A DNA stretch of 64,000 bases from the NCBI RefSeq assembly GCF_002294725.1, contig NZ_NSFT01000002.1:248001-312000 (forward strand). Reading direction: 5' to 3'. Below the pieces are notes generated by a model. It did no database searches. It was not told the DNA's origin and worked only from the letters and a program-made list of their open reading frames with translations. This document shows positions 8,098 to 16,933 of the stretch, piece after piece. Source of the stretch: Mesorhizobium sp. WSM4313 (lineage in GTDB: Bacteria > Pseudomonadota > Alphaproteobacteria > Rhizobiales > Rhizobiaceae). The first letter of the stretch is position 1, and each line of letters opens with the position of its first letter. Position numbers and translations under genes: made by a program.

Positions 8098-8463
8098 GGT
8101 AAAATCCCTAACTGCTATCACCTGTCGGCCACAAGAACGCAGCTTGCGGCATCGCGGTCTGTTAAAGACTTCACAATCTGCCAAGACGGCAACGAACGCG
8201 CCTGCGATGGCAAGGCAGATCGCGCATTCAACTAACTGCTAAAATAACCCAGAGACCTCGGCGCCGCAATGACCTGGGTAAGCGCGTCGCCGTCTGTCGA
8301 TGCAGGATCGCGATCGGCGAGCCACGCCTCCGCGCAGCGCTGCGTGTCTGTGACGCCGCAGCGTTTCATGGGAACGGCGAAAGCGTCCTATCTCTTTGCT
8401 TTACGCAATTCCGGACGGAAGGCTACGGCGAACCGCCGACCCCGAGCCGGCCTCTTTCCTGGG
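8098..8463. other. Intergenic gap with remnant of a rhizobial repeat
   Basis: No gene is supported here. The right part (about 8408-8463) contains GCAATTCCGGACGGAA followed by TTTCCTGG, a degenerate copy of the palindrome seen more completely at 31712-31785. The left part should hold the promoter of the caspase operon, but I see no clear box. Confidence 0.55.
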
Positions 8464-9564
8464 TCAGGCGCCGCTCCACATCGCGTCCGGCACCACCACC
8501 AGCTTGCCGACAAAGTCCTTGCCCATGAAGTCGGTCTGGGCGCGGTGGAAATCCGACAATTTGTAGACGCCGCCGACCAGCGGCCTGATCTTCTTTTCCT
8601 CGATGTAGCGAACGATGCGGCGGAAGTCCGCGCGCGTGCCTTGGCTCGAGCCGTGGAGTTGGAGCTGCTTCAGATACATGGTGCGGAGGTCCAACTGCAC
8701 GACCGGGCCGGCAATGGCGCCTGCCGTGGTGTAGCGGCCTTCGGGCCGCAGGATGCGTAGGAGGTCGTTGAAGATGGCGCCGCCGACGAGGTCGGCCACC
8801 ACATCGATGGGCTGGCCATTCGTCGCTTCGTTGACGGCGGTGAGCAGGTCGGCCACGCCGCGCGTGATCACCTTCTCGGCGCCGATGTCGAGCACGGCCT
8901 GTTCCTTGCCCTTGCCCACAACGGCATAGGGGATGGCGCCCCGCGCCCTTGCCAGTTGCACGATGCCGGAGCCGACACCGCCGGAGGCGCCGGTGACCAG
9001 CACCCGCTCGCCGGCCTTCAGCGCCGCGCGCGCCAGCATCTGCTCGCCGGTGAGATAGGCGCAGCAGAAGGTGGCGAGCTCTACATCGCTCAAATCGGTA
9101 TCGACGACATGCGCGTTCTCGGCCGGCAGCGCCTGGTATTCGGCATAACCGCCGTCGCGGCCGTGGCCCATATAGTCGATGTCGGCCAGCGAATCGTCGT
9201 CGCGGTTGTAGATCGAGAAGTCCACCATGACGCGCTCGCCGACACGGTCGGAGGGCACGCCGTCGCCGACGGCGACGATCGTGCCAACCGTGTCGGTGCC
9301 CTGGATGCGCGGAAAGGTCAGAGTGTTGCCTTGCCGGCGCCAGGTCGATACCGCCCCGGCATCTTCTTCCGTGCCATAGGCGCCCTGGCGCACCCAGACA
9401 TCGGTGTTGTTCATGCCGCAAGCGCTGACCTTGACGAGCACCTCGCCGGCGGCAGGTGCCGGCACCTTCACATCCGTGCGGTAGACGAGCTTCTCAAGGC
9501 CGCCATGGCCCGTAAGCTGCACGGCGGCCATGGTGGCGGGAAGAGTTCTTGTCATGGCATTCAT
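8464..9564 (-). CDS. MDR-superfamily (alcohol dehydrogenase/quinone reductase-like) oxidoreductase
   Basis: The protein has 366 residues in two parts: a GroES-like N-terminal domain (VLVKVSACGMNNTDVWVR) and a Rossmann NAD(P)-binding domain (VLVTGASGGVGSGIVQLA). The GHE segment typical of zinc alcohol dehydrogenases is replaced by GTDTVG and no four-Cys structural zinc lobe is visible, so it may be a zinc-free reductase. It lies 22 bases downstream of the doeD-like aminotransferase on the same strand, so it is probably co-transcribed with ectoine breakdown genes, but no step in the known pathway calls for it. It may handle an aldehyde side product. Confidence 0.78.
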   Translation of the reverse strand: MNAMTRTLPATMAAVQLTGHGGLEKLVYRTDVKVPAPAAGEVLVKVSACGMNNTDVWVRQGAYGTEEDAGAVSTWRRQGNTLTFPRIQGTDTVGTIVAVGDGVPSDRVGERVMVDFSIYNRDDDSLADIDYMGHGRDGGYAEYQALPAENAHVVDTDLSDVELATFCCAYLTGEQMLARAALKAGERVLVTGASGGVGSGIVQLARARGAIPYAVVGKGKEQAVLDIGAEKVITRGVADLLTAVNEATNGQPIDVVADLVGGAIFNDLLRILRPEGRYTTAGAIAGPVVQLDLRTMYLKQLQLHGSSQGTRADFRRIVRYIEEKKIRPLVGGVYKLSDFHRAQTDFMGKDFVGKLVVVPDAMWSGA

Positions 9565-9586
9565 GTCGCTTCTCGGATGTCACTTG

Positions 9587-10966
9587 TCAGATGCTGGCCA
9601 ATACGCTGTTCACCGCGTCGGCGGTCTTTGCGACGACGATGTCGGCTTCCTCGCGCGTCAGGCAGAGCGGCGGCGCGAAACCGAGGATGTCGCCCTGCGG
9701 CATGGCGCGGCCAATGACGCCGCTTGCCGCTAGCGCGGTGGCGATCTGCGGCCCGACCTTCAGCGCCGGATCGAAGAAGACGCGGTCGTCGCGGTCCTTG
9801 ACGAACTCGATGGCGGCCAGCATGCCGTCGCCGCGAACCTCGCCGACATTCCTGTGTCCGCCGACTGCCTTGGCCAACTCGGCGCGGAAGTAAGCGCCGG
9901 TCTCGCCGGCGTTCCGCACCAGGTCCATCTCGTCGATCAGCTCGAGATTGGCGACACCGGCGGCAACGCAGATCGGGTGCGCCGAATAGGTCCAGCCATG
10001 GCCGAGCGAGCCCAGCTTGTCGGAGCCCTTGACCAGCACCTGCCAGACTTTGTCGGCGACGATGACGCCGGAAAGCGGCGCATAGGCCGATGTCAGGCCC
10101 TTGGCGATGGTGATCAGGTCAGGCTTGATGCCGTAATGGTCGGAACCGAACATGGTGCCGAGACGACCAAAGCCGGTCACCACCTCGTCGGCGACGAGCA
10201 GCACGTCGTATTTGTTGAGCACGGCCTGGATCTTTGCCCAATATCCAGCCGGCGGCGGAACGATGCCGCCGGTGCCGAGGATCGGCTCGCCGATGAAGGC
10301 TGCGACCGTGTCAGGGCCCTCGGCAAGGATCATCTCTTCCAGCTTGTCGGCGCAATGCTGCGAGAACTGCTCCTCGCTCATCGAGCGGTCGGCGCGGCGG
10401 AAATAATACGGTGCTTCGGTGTGCAGGATCGGAGCGCGCGGCAGGTCGAAGGCGTTGTGGAACAGCTCGAGCCCGGTAAGCGAACCGGTCATGACACCCG
10501 AGCCGTGATAGCCACGCCAACGCGAGATGATCTTCTTCTTCTCCGGCCGGCCGAGAACGTTGTTGTAATACCAGATCAGCTTGATGTTGGTCTCGTTGGC
10601 ATCCGAGCCGGAGAGACCGAAATAGACTCGGCTCATGCCCTTCGGCGCGCGGTCGATGATCATCTTGGAGAGCCGGATCGAGGCCTCGGTGCCGTGCCCG
10701 ACATAGGCATGGTAATAGGCGAGGTTCCTGGCCTGCTCGGCGATGGCATCGGCGATCTTCTGGCGGCCATAGCCGACATTGACGCAATAGAGGCCGGCGA
10801 AGGCATCGATGCTCTTCTTGCCATTGTTGTCCCAGACGGTGACGCCTTCGCCGCCGGCCATGATCCTGGCTGGCGACTCACCCCGCGCATGCGTGCCCAT
10901 ATGCGTCGAGGGATGGAAGAAGTGGTCGCGATCCCAAGCGGAGAGTTCGTTGGACTGTTCGAGCAT
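9587..10966 (-). CDS. doeD: Class III aminotransferase, probable diaminobutyrate transaminase DoeD
   Basis: The protein has 459 residues with the full class III PLP fold. The cofactor Lys is in ITIAKGLTSAYAPLSG, the Asp that contacts the pyridine ring in LLVADEVVTGFGR, and YFGLSGSDANETNIKL is the phosphate-binding region. In the ectoine pathway DoeD removes the 4-amino group of L-2,4-diaminobutyrate to give aspartate semialdehyde. By sequence alone it could be an omega-aminotransferase of another diamine. The assignment rests on its place next to a doeC-like dehydrogenase, a doeX-like regulator and the ehu-eut-doe operon. Confidence 0.82.
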   Translation of the reverse strand: MLEQSNELSAWDRDHFFHPSTHMGTHARGESPARIMAGGEGVTVWDNNGKKSIDAFAGLYCVNVGYGRQKIADAIAEQARNLAYYHAYVGHGTEASIRLSKMIIDRAPKGMSRVYFGLSGSDANETNIKLIWYYNNVLGRPEKKKIISRWRGYHGSGVMTGSLTGLELFHNAFDLPRAPILHTEAPYYFRRADRSMSEEQFSQHCADKLEEMILAEGPDTVAAFIGEPILGTGGIVPPPAGYWAKIQAVLNKYDVLLVADEVVTGFGRLGTMFGSDHYGIKPDLITIAKGLTSAYAPLSGVIVADKVWQVLVKGSDKLGSLGHGWTYSAHPICVAAGVANLELIDEMDLVRNAGETGAYFRAELAKAVGGHRNVGEVRGDGMLAAIEFVKDRDDRVFFDPALKVGPQIATALAASGVIGRAMPQGDILGFAPPLCLTREEADIVVAKTADAVNSVLASI

Positions 10967-11000
10967 TTTTGACTCCTGACGAGAATGAGGCCTGCGTAGC

Positions 11001-12494
11001 TTAGGCTACGTCGAGGCAAAGGTATTTGAGGTCTGTAAAAGCTTCGAGGCCGTGGCGGGAGCCCTCGCGGCCGATGCCGGATTGCTTGACGCCGCCGAAG
11101 GGTATCGGCGCGCCGGTGATCTTGACCCGGTTGATCGCGACCATGCCGTACTCCAAGGCGCGGCCCATGCGCGCCTGGCGCGCGCCGTTTCCGGTGACGA
11201 CATAGGCGACCAGGCCGTATTCCGTGGCATTGGCGCGGGCGACGACTTCCGCCTCGTCGTCGAATGGCGTCACGGCGGCGACAGGGCCGAAGGTTTCTTC
11301 GCGCATGATCAGCGCTTCGTCCGGCACATCGGCGAGCAGCGTCGGCTGGTAGAACAGCGGCCCGGCCGCGTGACGCTTGCCCCCGGTCAGGCAGCGCGCA
11401 CCATGGGTGAGCGCGTCGGCCACCTGCTCCTCGACCTTCTTGACCGCGCGCTCATGCATCAGCGGTCCGATATCGGCGTCTGCCGATAAGCCATTGCCGG
11501 TGCGGAGCTGCTCGATGCGGCGGGCGAAAGCGGCGCAGAAGCGATCATAGATCGGCCGCTGCACATAGATGCGGTTGGCGGCGAGGCAATCCTGGCCCGA
11601 GGTGGCGAATTTGGCATCGAGCGCGATCGCCACGGCCTTATTGATGTCGGCGTCGTCGAAGACGATCAGCGGCGCGTGGCCGCCGAGCTCCATCACCAGT
11701 CGTTTCATCGTCGCAGCGCTCTGCGCGGCGATCAGCCGACCGACCTCGGTCGAGCCGGTGAAGCTCATGGCGCGGACCCGCGCATCGGCGCACATCGCGC
11801 CGACAATCGTGCGCGCATCGCCGGTGACGACGTTGAAGACGCCTGCCGGCAGCCCGGCACGCTCGCCGAGCTCGGCCAGAGCCAGGGCCGACAGCGGCGT
11901 CTCCGAGGACGGATGCGCCACCACCGTGCAGCCCGCAGCCAAAGCTGCCGCCGCCTTGCGGGTGAGCATGGCCGACGGAAAATTCCAGGGCGTGACGACC
12001 CCGACGACTCCGAGCGGCTCGCGGCGCACCGACATCTCGGCATTCGGCAGATGGCTGGTGACGCTTTCGGCGTTGAGGCGTTTCGCTTCCTCGGCATACC
12101 ACTCGATAAAGGACGCGGCGTAGTCGATCTCGCCAAGCGATTCCCTCAACGGCTTGCCCTGCTCGAGCGTCATCAGCAGCGCCAGATCGTCCTTGGCGGC
12201 GATGATCAGATCGAACCATTTTCGCAGGATTTTCGAGCGCTCCTGCGGCAGCGCCGAGCGCCAGGCGGAAAACGCGCGCGACGCGGCATTGATCGCCTTT
12301 GTCGTCTGGGCGGCATCGAGCGCGGCTACAAAGGCGACGGTAGCGCCGGTGGCCGGATCGGTAACCTCAAAACTTGCCGCCGCTTCGCTCGCGGTCCAAT
12401 GGCCATCGATATAGGCGAGCGCGCGCAGCAGCCGGCGATCGGCGAGGCGGTCGAGCGCGTCATGGTGGTTGGTACGGGCAAAATGTGCGGACAT
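11001..12494 (-). CDS. doeC: Aldehyde dehydrogenase, probable aspartate-semialdehyde dehydrogenase DoeC
   Basis: The protein has 497 residues and is a complete GabD-like NAD(P) aldehyde dehydrogenase. WNFPSAMLTRKAAAALAAG is the cofactor region, MELGGHAPLIVFDDAD contains the general base Glu and SGQDCLAANR the catalytic Cys. The residue before that Cys is Asp, where many succinate-semialdehyde dehydrogenases have Thr or Val. Role by context: oxidation of L-aspartate semialdehyde to L-aspartate, the last step of ectoine breakdown. It precedes doeD by 34 bases on the same strand. Confidence 0.82.
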   Translation of the reverse strand: MSAHFARTNHHDALDRLADRRLLRALAYIDGHWTASEAAASFEVTDPATGATVAFVAALDAAQTTKAINAASRAFSAWRSALPQERSKILRKWFDLIIAAKDDLALLMTLEQGKPLRESLGEIDYAASFIEWYAEEAKRLNAESVTSHLPNAEMSVRREPLGVVGVVTPWNFPSAMLTRKAAAALAAGCTVVAHPSSETPLSALALAELGERAGLPAGVFNVVTGDARTIVGAMCADARVRAMSFTGSTEVGRLIAAQSAATMKRLVMELGGHAPLIVFDDADINKAVAIALDAKFATSGQDCLAANRIYVQRPIYDRFCAAFARRIEQLRTGNGLSADADIGPLMHERAVKKVEEQVADALTHGARCLTGGKRHAAGPLFYQPTLLADVPDEALIMREETFGPVAAVTPFDDEAEVVARANATEYGLVAYVVTGNGARQARMGRALEYGMVAINRVKITGAPIPFGGVKQSGIGREGSRHGLEAFTDLKYLCLDVA

Positions 12495-12674
12495 CAGTCG
12501 GGTCTCCCGGTGCCGAGGCGATATGGAGAGACTAGCGGTGCAATCGGGACAAAGAGGCTGTTTCGGCGGTCCGATGTAGAGAGATTGTCTCTATTTGTCC
12601 GGGAGAGCAGGTCAATCTCTCTAGCTTACCAGCCGCCGGATGCCACCAACCGGTGAAATTGGCCGCCTCCACAA

Positions 12675-12859
12675 CTTCGTCATCCATGGGCGGAGCGGAA
12701 GCGAAGCGGACGCGTAGACCCGAGGATCTATTCCGTGACCTTGATCGAAGGGCGCAGCGGAGCAGAATTCTGCACCGTTGCAACGCCTTGGCGTTACGGA
12801 ATGGACCTCGGGTCTGCGCCGCGTCGCTTCGCTCCTTGCTCCGCCCGTGGATGACGAAG
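12675..12859. repeat. Long intergenic palindromic repeat in the 415-base gap upstream of doeC
   Basis: CTTCGTCATCCA (12675-12686) pairs with TGGATGACGAAG (12848-12859). The inner halves also pair: GGGCGGAGCGGAAGCGAAGC on the left with GCTTCGCTCCTTGCTCCGCCC on the right, slightly offset. CCGAGG pairs with CCTCGG. The structure could fold as one long hairpin in RNA. It separates doeC from doeX, so these two are likely separate transcripts. The rest of 12495-12909 has no gene. Confidence 0.85.
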
Positions 12860-12909
12860 TGACGGACGTTTCGGCTAATCTCCACGCTGATCGTGAGACC
12901 GACTCACCC

Positions 12910-13395
12910 TTATTCCGGCAGCAGATCTGCCACCGGCAGCACGGTCTCGTCCTTGACCGTCTTGGTGACGATGTAGGTGAAGTAGCGGTCGATGCCGATC
13001 TCACGCTCAAGCAGGCCGTCGACCAGCCGCTGATAGGCGTCGATGTCGCGCGCCATCACTTTCAGCACGTAGTCGACGCCGCCGCCCACCGACCAGCAGG
13101 CAACGATCTCCGGGACGTCCCGCACCACCCGCTCGAAGCGGTCGAAGTCAGCCTGGCGATGATTGGCTAGGGTCACCTCCATCAGCACCGTCGCCACCGG
13201 CGCGATGACACGCATGGCGATCGCGGCGTGATAGCCGGAGACGATGCCGGCCTTCTCCAGCTTGCGCAGCCGCATCCAGCACGGCGTCGGCGACAGGCCG
13301 ACCTTCTCGGCCAGCGCCAGCTTGGTGATGCGTCCGTCGCGCTGGATGGCGTCGAGAATCCTGAGGTCGATCGGGTCGAGTTTCACTGCCGCCAT
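12910..13395 (-). CDS. doeX: Lrp/AsnC-family regulator, probable DoeX
   Basis: The protein has 161 residues: an N-terminal AsnC-type winged helix-turn-helix (LDPIDLRILDAIQRDGR, then KVGLSPTPCWMRLRKLEKAG) and a RAM ligand-binding domain (ATVLMEVTL, VPEIVACWSVGGGVDYVLKV). ATG 13395 starts MAAVKLDP and follows GGCGG; an upstream in-frame start at 13455 would add an unrelated basic stretch. It is divergent from the enuR-like gene with 82 bases between. AsnC-type regulators accompany ectoine catabolic genes in many proteobacteria (DoeX in Halomonas, asnC in Ruegeria), where they are thought to activate. Confidence 0.85.
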   Translation of the reverse strand: MAAVKLDPIDLRILDAIQRDGRITKLALAEKVGLSPTPCWMRLRKLEKAGIVSGYHAAIAMRVIAPVATVLMEVTLANHRQADFDRFERVVRDVPEIVACWSVGGGVDYVLKVMARDIDAYQRLVDGLLEREIGIDRYFTYIVTKTVKDETVLPVADLLPE

Positions 13396-13483
13396 GCGGG
13401 TCCGCCTTTCGTTGCGGACACCATGACGATGCATTATTTCGATTGTCAATTGCACTGATTTTGATCTCTAATAAGTCATGACA
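13396..13483. promoter_or_regulatory. Divergent doeX/enuR control region
   Basis: The 82 bases between the two starts must hold both promoters. On the minus strand ATGTCATGACT overlaps the enuR start codon. The same TGTCATGA core occurs in the ehuA promoter (14911-14920). A second ATTGTCA lies at 13442-13448. These are candidate EnuR sites, not proven ones. Confidence 0.45.
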
Positions 13484-14863
13484 TTTTGGCAGCCAGATCC
13501 TGCTCTCATCCGCCGACCGGCCTATCTCTCGCTGGCCGACCAGTTCGCGCGCGCCATCCATGACGGGCGGCTGGCCAACGGCACGCGGCTGCCGACGCAT
13601 CGCCGGCTGGCGGACGATCTGAAGCTTTCGGTGCAAACCGTCAGCCGCGCCTATGAGGAGTTGATCCGCCGGGGACTGATTTCCGGCGAGGTCGGCCGCG
13701 GCAGCTTTGTGCAGACGCAGCGCCGCGAGCCCGAGCCGCCCTATATCCCGGAACGGCTTGGCGAGGTCATCGACCTCTCGATCCTGAAGCCGGTCTGCGA
13801 GCCGATGCATCTGGAGAAACTGAAGCAGGCGCTGGGCTGGCTGGCCGAGAATCTGCCGTCGAGCTCGGCGCTATCGTTCCGGCCGAACATGGTTTTCCCG
13901 CGCCACCGCGCGGTCGCGGTCGAATGGCTGAAACTTTGCGGCCTTGAAGCCTCGCCGCAAAACATCAGCCTGACCAACGGCGCCACTGCCGGCATGACGG
14001 TGGCGCTGATGAGCGTTGCGCCGCCCGGCTCGACAGTCGCTACCGAAGCGATCGGCCACCACACGCTGATCCCGCTCGCCCGCTATCTCGGCTTCAATCT
14101 CGAAGGCCTGCCGATCGACGGCAATGGGCTGGTCCCCGAAGCGCTCGACGAGGCCTGCCGCCTCTCGGACATTCGCGCTGTGTTCGTGCAGCCGTCGGTA
14201 ATCAACCCGACGGCGACGCTGATGGACGCCACAAGGCGCGAGCAGATCGCGGCGGTCGCACGCAAGCACGACATTGCCATCATCGAGAACGACGTGCTCG
14301 GGCCGCTGGTCGAAGGCCGGCCGCCGGCGGTCGCCGCCTTCGCGCCGGAACGGACGCTCTACGTCACCTCCTTCACCAAAATCGTCGTGCCAGGCCTGCG
14401 CATCGGCTATCTCGCGGTACCGGACCGCTATGTCGCGGCTGTCGCCAACCGCCACCTCGTCTCGAACTGGATGGCGACGCCGATGGTTGCAGAGATCGCC
14501 ACGCGCTGGGTGACCGACGGCACAGCGATGGAACTGGTCAACTGGCAGCGTGGCGCGCTGAGGCGCCGCCAGGAGATCGCCGCGGAAGTGCTCACGGGTG
14601 TCGACTATCGCTGTCATCGCGACGGGCTGCATCTGTGGCTCGAGCTGCCGGGCGACCGGGCCGAGGAGAGCTTTGTCGCGCAGGCGCGCCTGCGCGGGGT
14701 GGCGATCGCGCCGGGCACCTCGTTTCGCATCGCCGACACGCCCTGGCATCCGGCCGTGCGCATCTCGCTCGGATCGACCACCGAGGGGGAACTGCGGGCG
14801 GGCCTGAGCGTTGTCGCCAAACTGCTGCTCGGCGATCCGGAGCATCTCCTGCTCGCCATCTGA
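13478..14863 (+). CDS. enuR: MocR/PdxR-type GntR regulator, probable EnuR
   Basis: The protein has 461 residues: a GntR winged helix-turn-helix (TRLPTHRRLADDLKLSVQTV, then SRAYEELIRRGLISGEVGRG) followed by an aminotransferase class I fold with the PLP Lys in YVTSFTKIVVPGLRIGYLA. In Ruegeria pomeroyi EnuR is a PLP-bound repressor of ectoine uptake and breakdown and responds to N-alpha-acetyl-diaminobutyrate and diaminobutyrate. The gene reads toward ehuA, 134 bases away, as expected. The ATG overlaps a possible operator and has no strong ribosome site, so expression may be low or self-limited. Confidence 0.87.
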   Translation: MTFWQPDPALIRRPAYLSLADQFARAIHDGRLANGTRLPTHRRLADDLKLSVQTVSRAYEELIRRGLISGEVGRGSFVQTQRREPEPPYIPERLGEVIDLSILKPVCEPMHLEKLKQALGWLAENLPSSSALSFRPNMVFPRHRAVAVEWLKLCGLEASPQNISLTNGATAGMTVALMSVAPPGSTVATEAIGHHTLIPLARYLGFNLEGLPIDGNGLVPEALDEACRLSDIRAVFVQPSVINPTATLMDATRREQIAAVARKHDIAIIENDVLGPLVEGRPPAVAAFAPERTLYVTSFTKIVVPGLRIGYLAVPDRYVAAVANRHLVSNWMATPMVAEIATRWVTDGTAMELVNWQRGALRRRQEIAAEVLTGVDYRCHRDGLHLWLELPGDRAEESFVAQARLRGVAIAPGTSFRIADTPWHPAVRISLGSTTEGELRAGLSVVAKLLLGDPEHLLLAI

Positions 14864-14910
14864 TCACAAGCGGACGAAGATTGCCCTGAAATTGTGCCGT
14901 GCCGGAAATA

Positions 14911-14943
14911 TTGTCATGATATTATTTTCCCAATTGACATGAT
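14911..14943 (+). promoter_or_regulatory. Candidate EnuR operator pair upstream of ehuA
   Basis: Two direct repeats, TTGTCATGAT (14911-14920) and TTGACATGAT (14934-14943), match at nine of ten positions and are 23 bases apart, about two helical turns. The first is framed by AATAT and ATATT. The core TGTCATGA recurs at the enuR start. MocR/GabR regulators commonly bind paired direct repeats as dimers. The region is AT-rich compared with its surroundings. Confidence 0.5.
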
Positions 14944-14997
14944 TTGGCACGTTTCGCATCGTTAAGGACATAGGCTTCTCCAGAACGGGGACATGGA

Positions 14998-15783
14998 TTG
15001 CCCGCGCCCATCATCAAGGTTGATGCGATTTCGAAGAGCTTCGGCGCCTTCAAGGTGCTGGACGGCCTGTCGATGCAGGTCATGCCTGGCGAGAAGCTGG
15101 CGCTGATCGGCCCGTCCGGTTCCGGCAAGACGACGATCCTGCGCATCCTGATGACGCTGGAGAAGATCGACGGCGGCCATATCCAGATCGACGGCGAGCA
15201 GCTCTACCACATGGAGCGCAACGGCCAGCTGCTGCCGGCCGACGAGCGGCACCTGGCCAGGATGCGCCAGAAGATCGGCATGGTCTTCCAGCTGTTCAAT
15301 CTCTTCCCGCACAAATGCGTCATGGACAATGTGACCCTGGCGCCGATGCTGACCAAGGGCGTCGCGCGCGCCGCCGCCGAGAAGCGGGCGATGGAACTGC
15401 TCGACATGGTCGGACTAGCGGACAAGGCGAAGGCGATGCCGGCGCAGCTCTCCGGCGGCCAGAAGCAGCGCGTTGCGATCGCCAGGGCGTTGGCGCTGTC
15501 GCCCAAGATCATGCTGTTCGACGAGGTCACCTCGGCGCTTGACCCCGAGCTCGTCGAGGAAGTGCTCAACGTCATGCGCAAGCTCGCCGCCGAGACCGAC
15601 ATGACGATGCTTCTGGTCACCCATGAGATGGGCTTCGCCCACGACTTCGCCGACCGCGTGCTGTTCTTCGACCGCGGCAGGATCGTCGAGGAAGGCAAGC
15701 CCGATGAGATTTTCCGCCATCCCAAACAGGAAAGAACGCAGAGCTTCCTGAAGAAGATCATCGCGGCCGGACATCGCGTCTGA
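14998..15783 (+). CDS. ehuA: Ectoine/hydroxyectoine ABC transporter ATP-binding protein EhuA
   Basis: The protein has about 261 residues: a polar amino acid-type ABC ATPase with Walker [10 protein letters not shown], signature [15 protein letters not shown], Walker [12 protein letters not shown] and switch His in LLVTHEMG. It powers import through EhuCD. The start appears to be TTG at 14998, seven bases after a GGGG run; the nearby ATG at 14993 is in another frame. It is the first gene of ehuABCD-eutABC-doeAB. Confidence 0.9.
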   Translation: MPAPIIKVDAISKSFGAFKVLDGLSMQVMPGEKLALIGPSGSGKTTILRILMTLEKIDGGHIQIDGEQLYHMERNGQLLPADERHLARMRQKIGMVFQLFNLFPHKCVMDNVTLAPMLTKGVARAAAEKRAMELLDMVGLADKAKAMPAQLSGGQKQRVAIARALALSPKIMLFDEVTSALDPELVEEVLNVMRKLAAETDMTMLLVTHEMGFAHDFADRVLFFDRGRIVEEGKPDEIFRHPKQERTQSFLKKIIAAGHRV

Positions 15784-15876
15784 CCGCAATGCGAGCGGGC
15801 GGCGCAAGCCGTCCACGGGCGGTCAAAGGCCGCCCGAACCAGGCAAACCAAGAAGACAAACAAGGAGTTGGGAACA

Positions 15877-16728
15877 ATGAAGAAACTTGGCATTCTGGCT
15901 GGCGTCGCCGGCCTCGCGATAACCGCGATGCTGCTCGCCCCCGGCGCGCGGTCGGCGGATGACGCCAAGCTGGAGCAGCTCAAGCAGCAAGGCTTCGCCC
16001 GCGTCGCCATCGCCAACGAGCCGCCCTATACGGCGGTCGCGGCCGACGGCAAGGTTTCGGGCGCGGCACCCGACGTGGCGCGCGAGATCTTCAAGCGTCT
16101 CGGCGTCAACGACATCGTCGCTTCCATCTCCGAATACGGCGCGATGATCCCCGGCCTGCAGGCCGGCCGCTTCGACGTCGTCACCGCCGGTCTGTTTATG
16201 AAGCCGGAGCGCTGCGCGGCAGTCGCCTATTCCGAGCCGGTGCTTTGCGATGCCGAAGCGATGCTGGTGAAGAAGGGCAATCCGAAGGGCTTCAAGAGCT
16301 ACGAGGACATCGCCAAGGACAGCTCCGCCACGGTCGGTGCGCCGGGCGGCGGCACCGAGGAGAAGCTGGCGCTCACTGCCGGCGTGCCGCGCGATCGCGT
16401 CATCGTCGTGCCCGACGGCCAGAGCGGCCTGAAGATGGTGCAGGACGGCCGTATCGACGCCTATTCGCTGCCTGTGCTCTCGATCAACGACCTGATGAAG
16501 AAGGCCAACGACCCGAACCTCGAAGTGATCGCGCCGGTGCAGGGCGCGCCGGTTTATTGCGATGGCGCGGCCTTCAAGAAAGGCGACGAGGCACTGCGCG
16601 ACGCCTATGACGTCGAGCTCGCCAAGATGAAGAAGTCCGGCGAGTTCGCCAAGATCATCGAGCCCTACGGCTTCTCCGCCAAGGCGGCGATGTCGACGAC
16701 GCGCGAGAAGCTCTGCGCGGCGAAATAA
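15877..16728 (+). CDS. ehuB: Ectoine/hydroxyectoine-binding protein EhuB
   Basis: The protein has 283 residues: a signal peptide (ending near GARSA) and a periplasmic amino acid-type binding protein fold (VAIANEPPYTAV, VTAGLFMKPERC). EhuB captures ectoine and hydroxyectoine in Sinorhizobium meliloti. ATG 15877 lies nine bases after AGGAG. It follows ehuA by about 90 bases, and a repeat-rich gap comes before ehuC. Confidence 0.88.
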   Translation: MKKLGILAGVAGLAITAMLLAPGARSADDAKLEQLKQQGFARVAIANEPPYTAVAADGKVSGAAPDVAREIFKRLGVNDIVASISEYGAMIPGLQAGRFDVVTAGLFMKPERCAAVAYSEPVLCDAEAMLVKKGNPKGFKSYEDIAKDSSATVGAPGGGTEEKLALTAGVPRDRVIVVPDGQSGLKMVQDGRIDAYSLPVLSINDLMKKANDPNLEVIAPVQGAPVYCDGAAFKKGDEALRDAYDVELAKMKKSGEFAKIIEPYGFSAKAAMSTTREKLCAAK

Positions 16729-16739
16729 TGCTCTTTGCG

Positions 16740-16830
16740 TTCTCCCTGCTTGCGGGGAGAAGGTGGCTCGAAGAGCCGGATGAGGGGCAGCGCCAAGTTC
16801 TGCAAGGCTGGTTCCGCCCCTCATCTGCCT
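16740..16830. repeat. Intergenic repeat (CTTCTCCCC / GATGAGGGGCAGC family) between ehuB and ehuC
   Basis: TCTCCCTGCTTGCGGGGAGA is a short hairpin, followed by GATGAGGGGCAGC and then GCCCCTCATCTGCC. The same family occurs at 43212-43366, 44732-44783, 48961-49092 and 54316-54490. Inside an operon, just after a binding-protein gene, such hairpins can stabilise upstream mRNA; this is inference here. Confidence 0.7.
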
Positions 16831-16933
16831 GCCCATCCTACGCAGCAGCTGCGCTGCAGCTACGGAGGGTAACCGGCATCTCTCTGTCGATGGGAGGCGC
16901 CAAGCACATCAATGTTGGGAAACTGCTAGTTTT

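Noticed and set aside
8269..8760. A plus-strand open frame running from the intergenic gap into the oxidoreductase gene
   Set aside because: It is mostly antisense to the oxidoreductase and contains a repeat remnant, with no family features.
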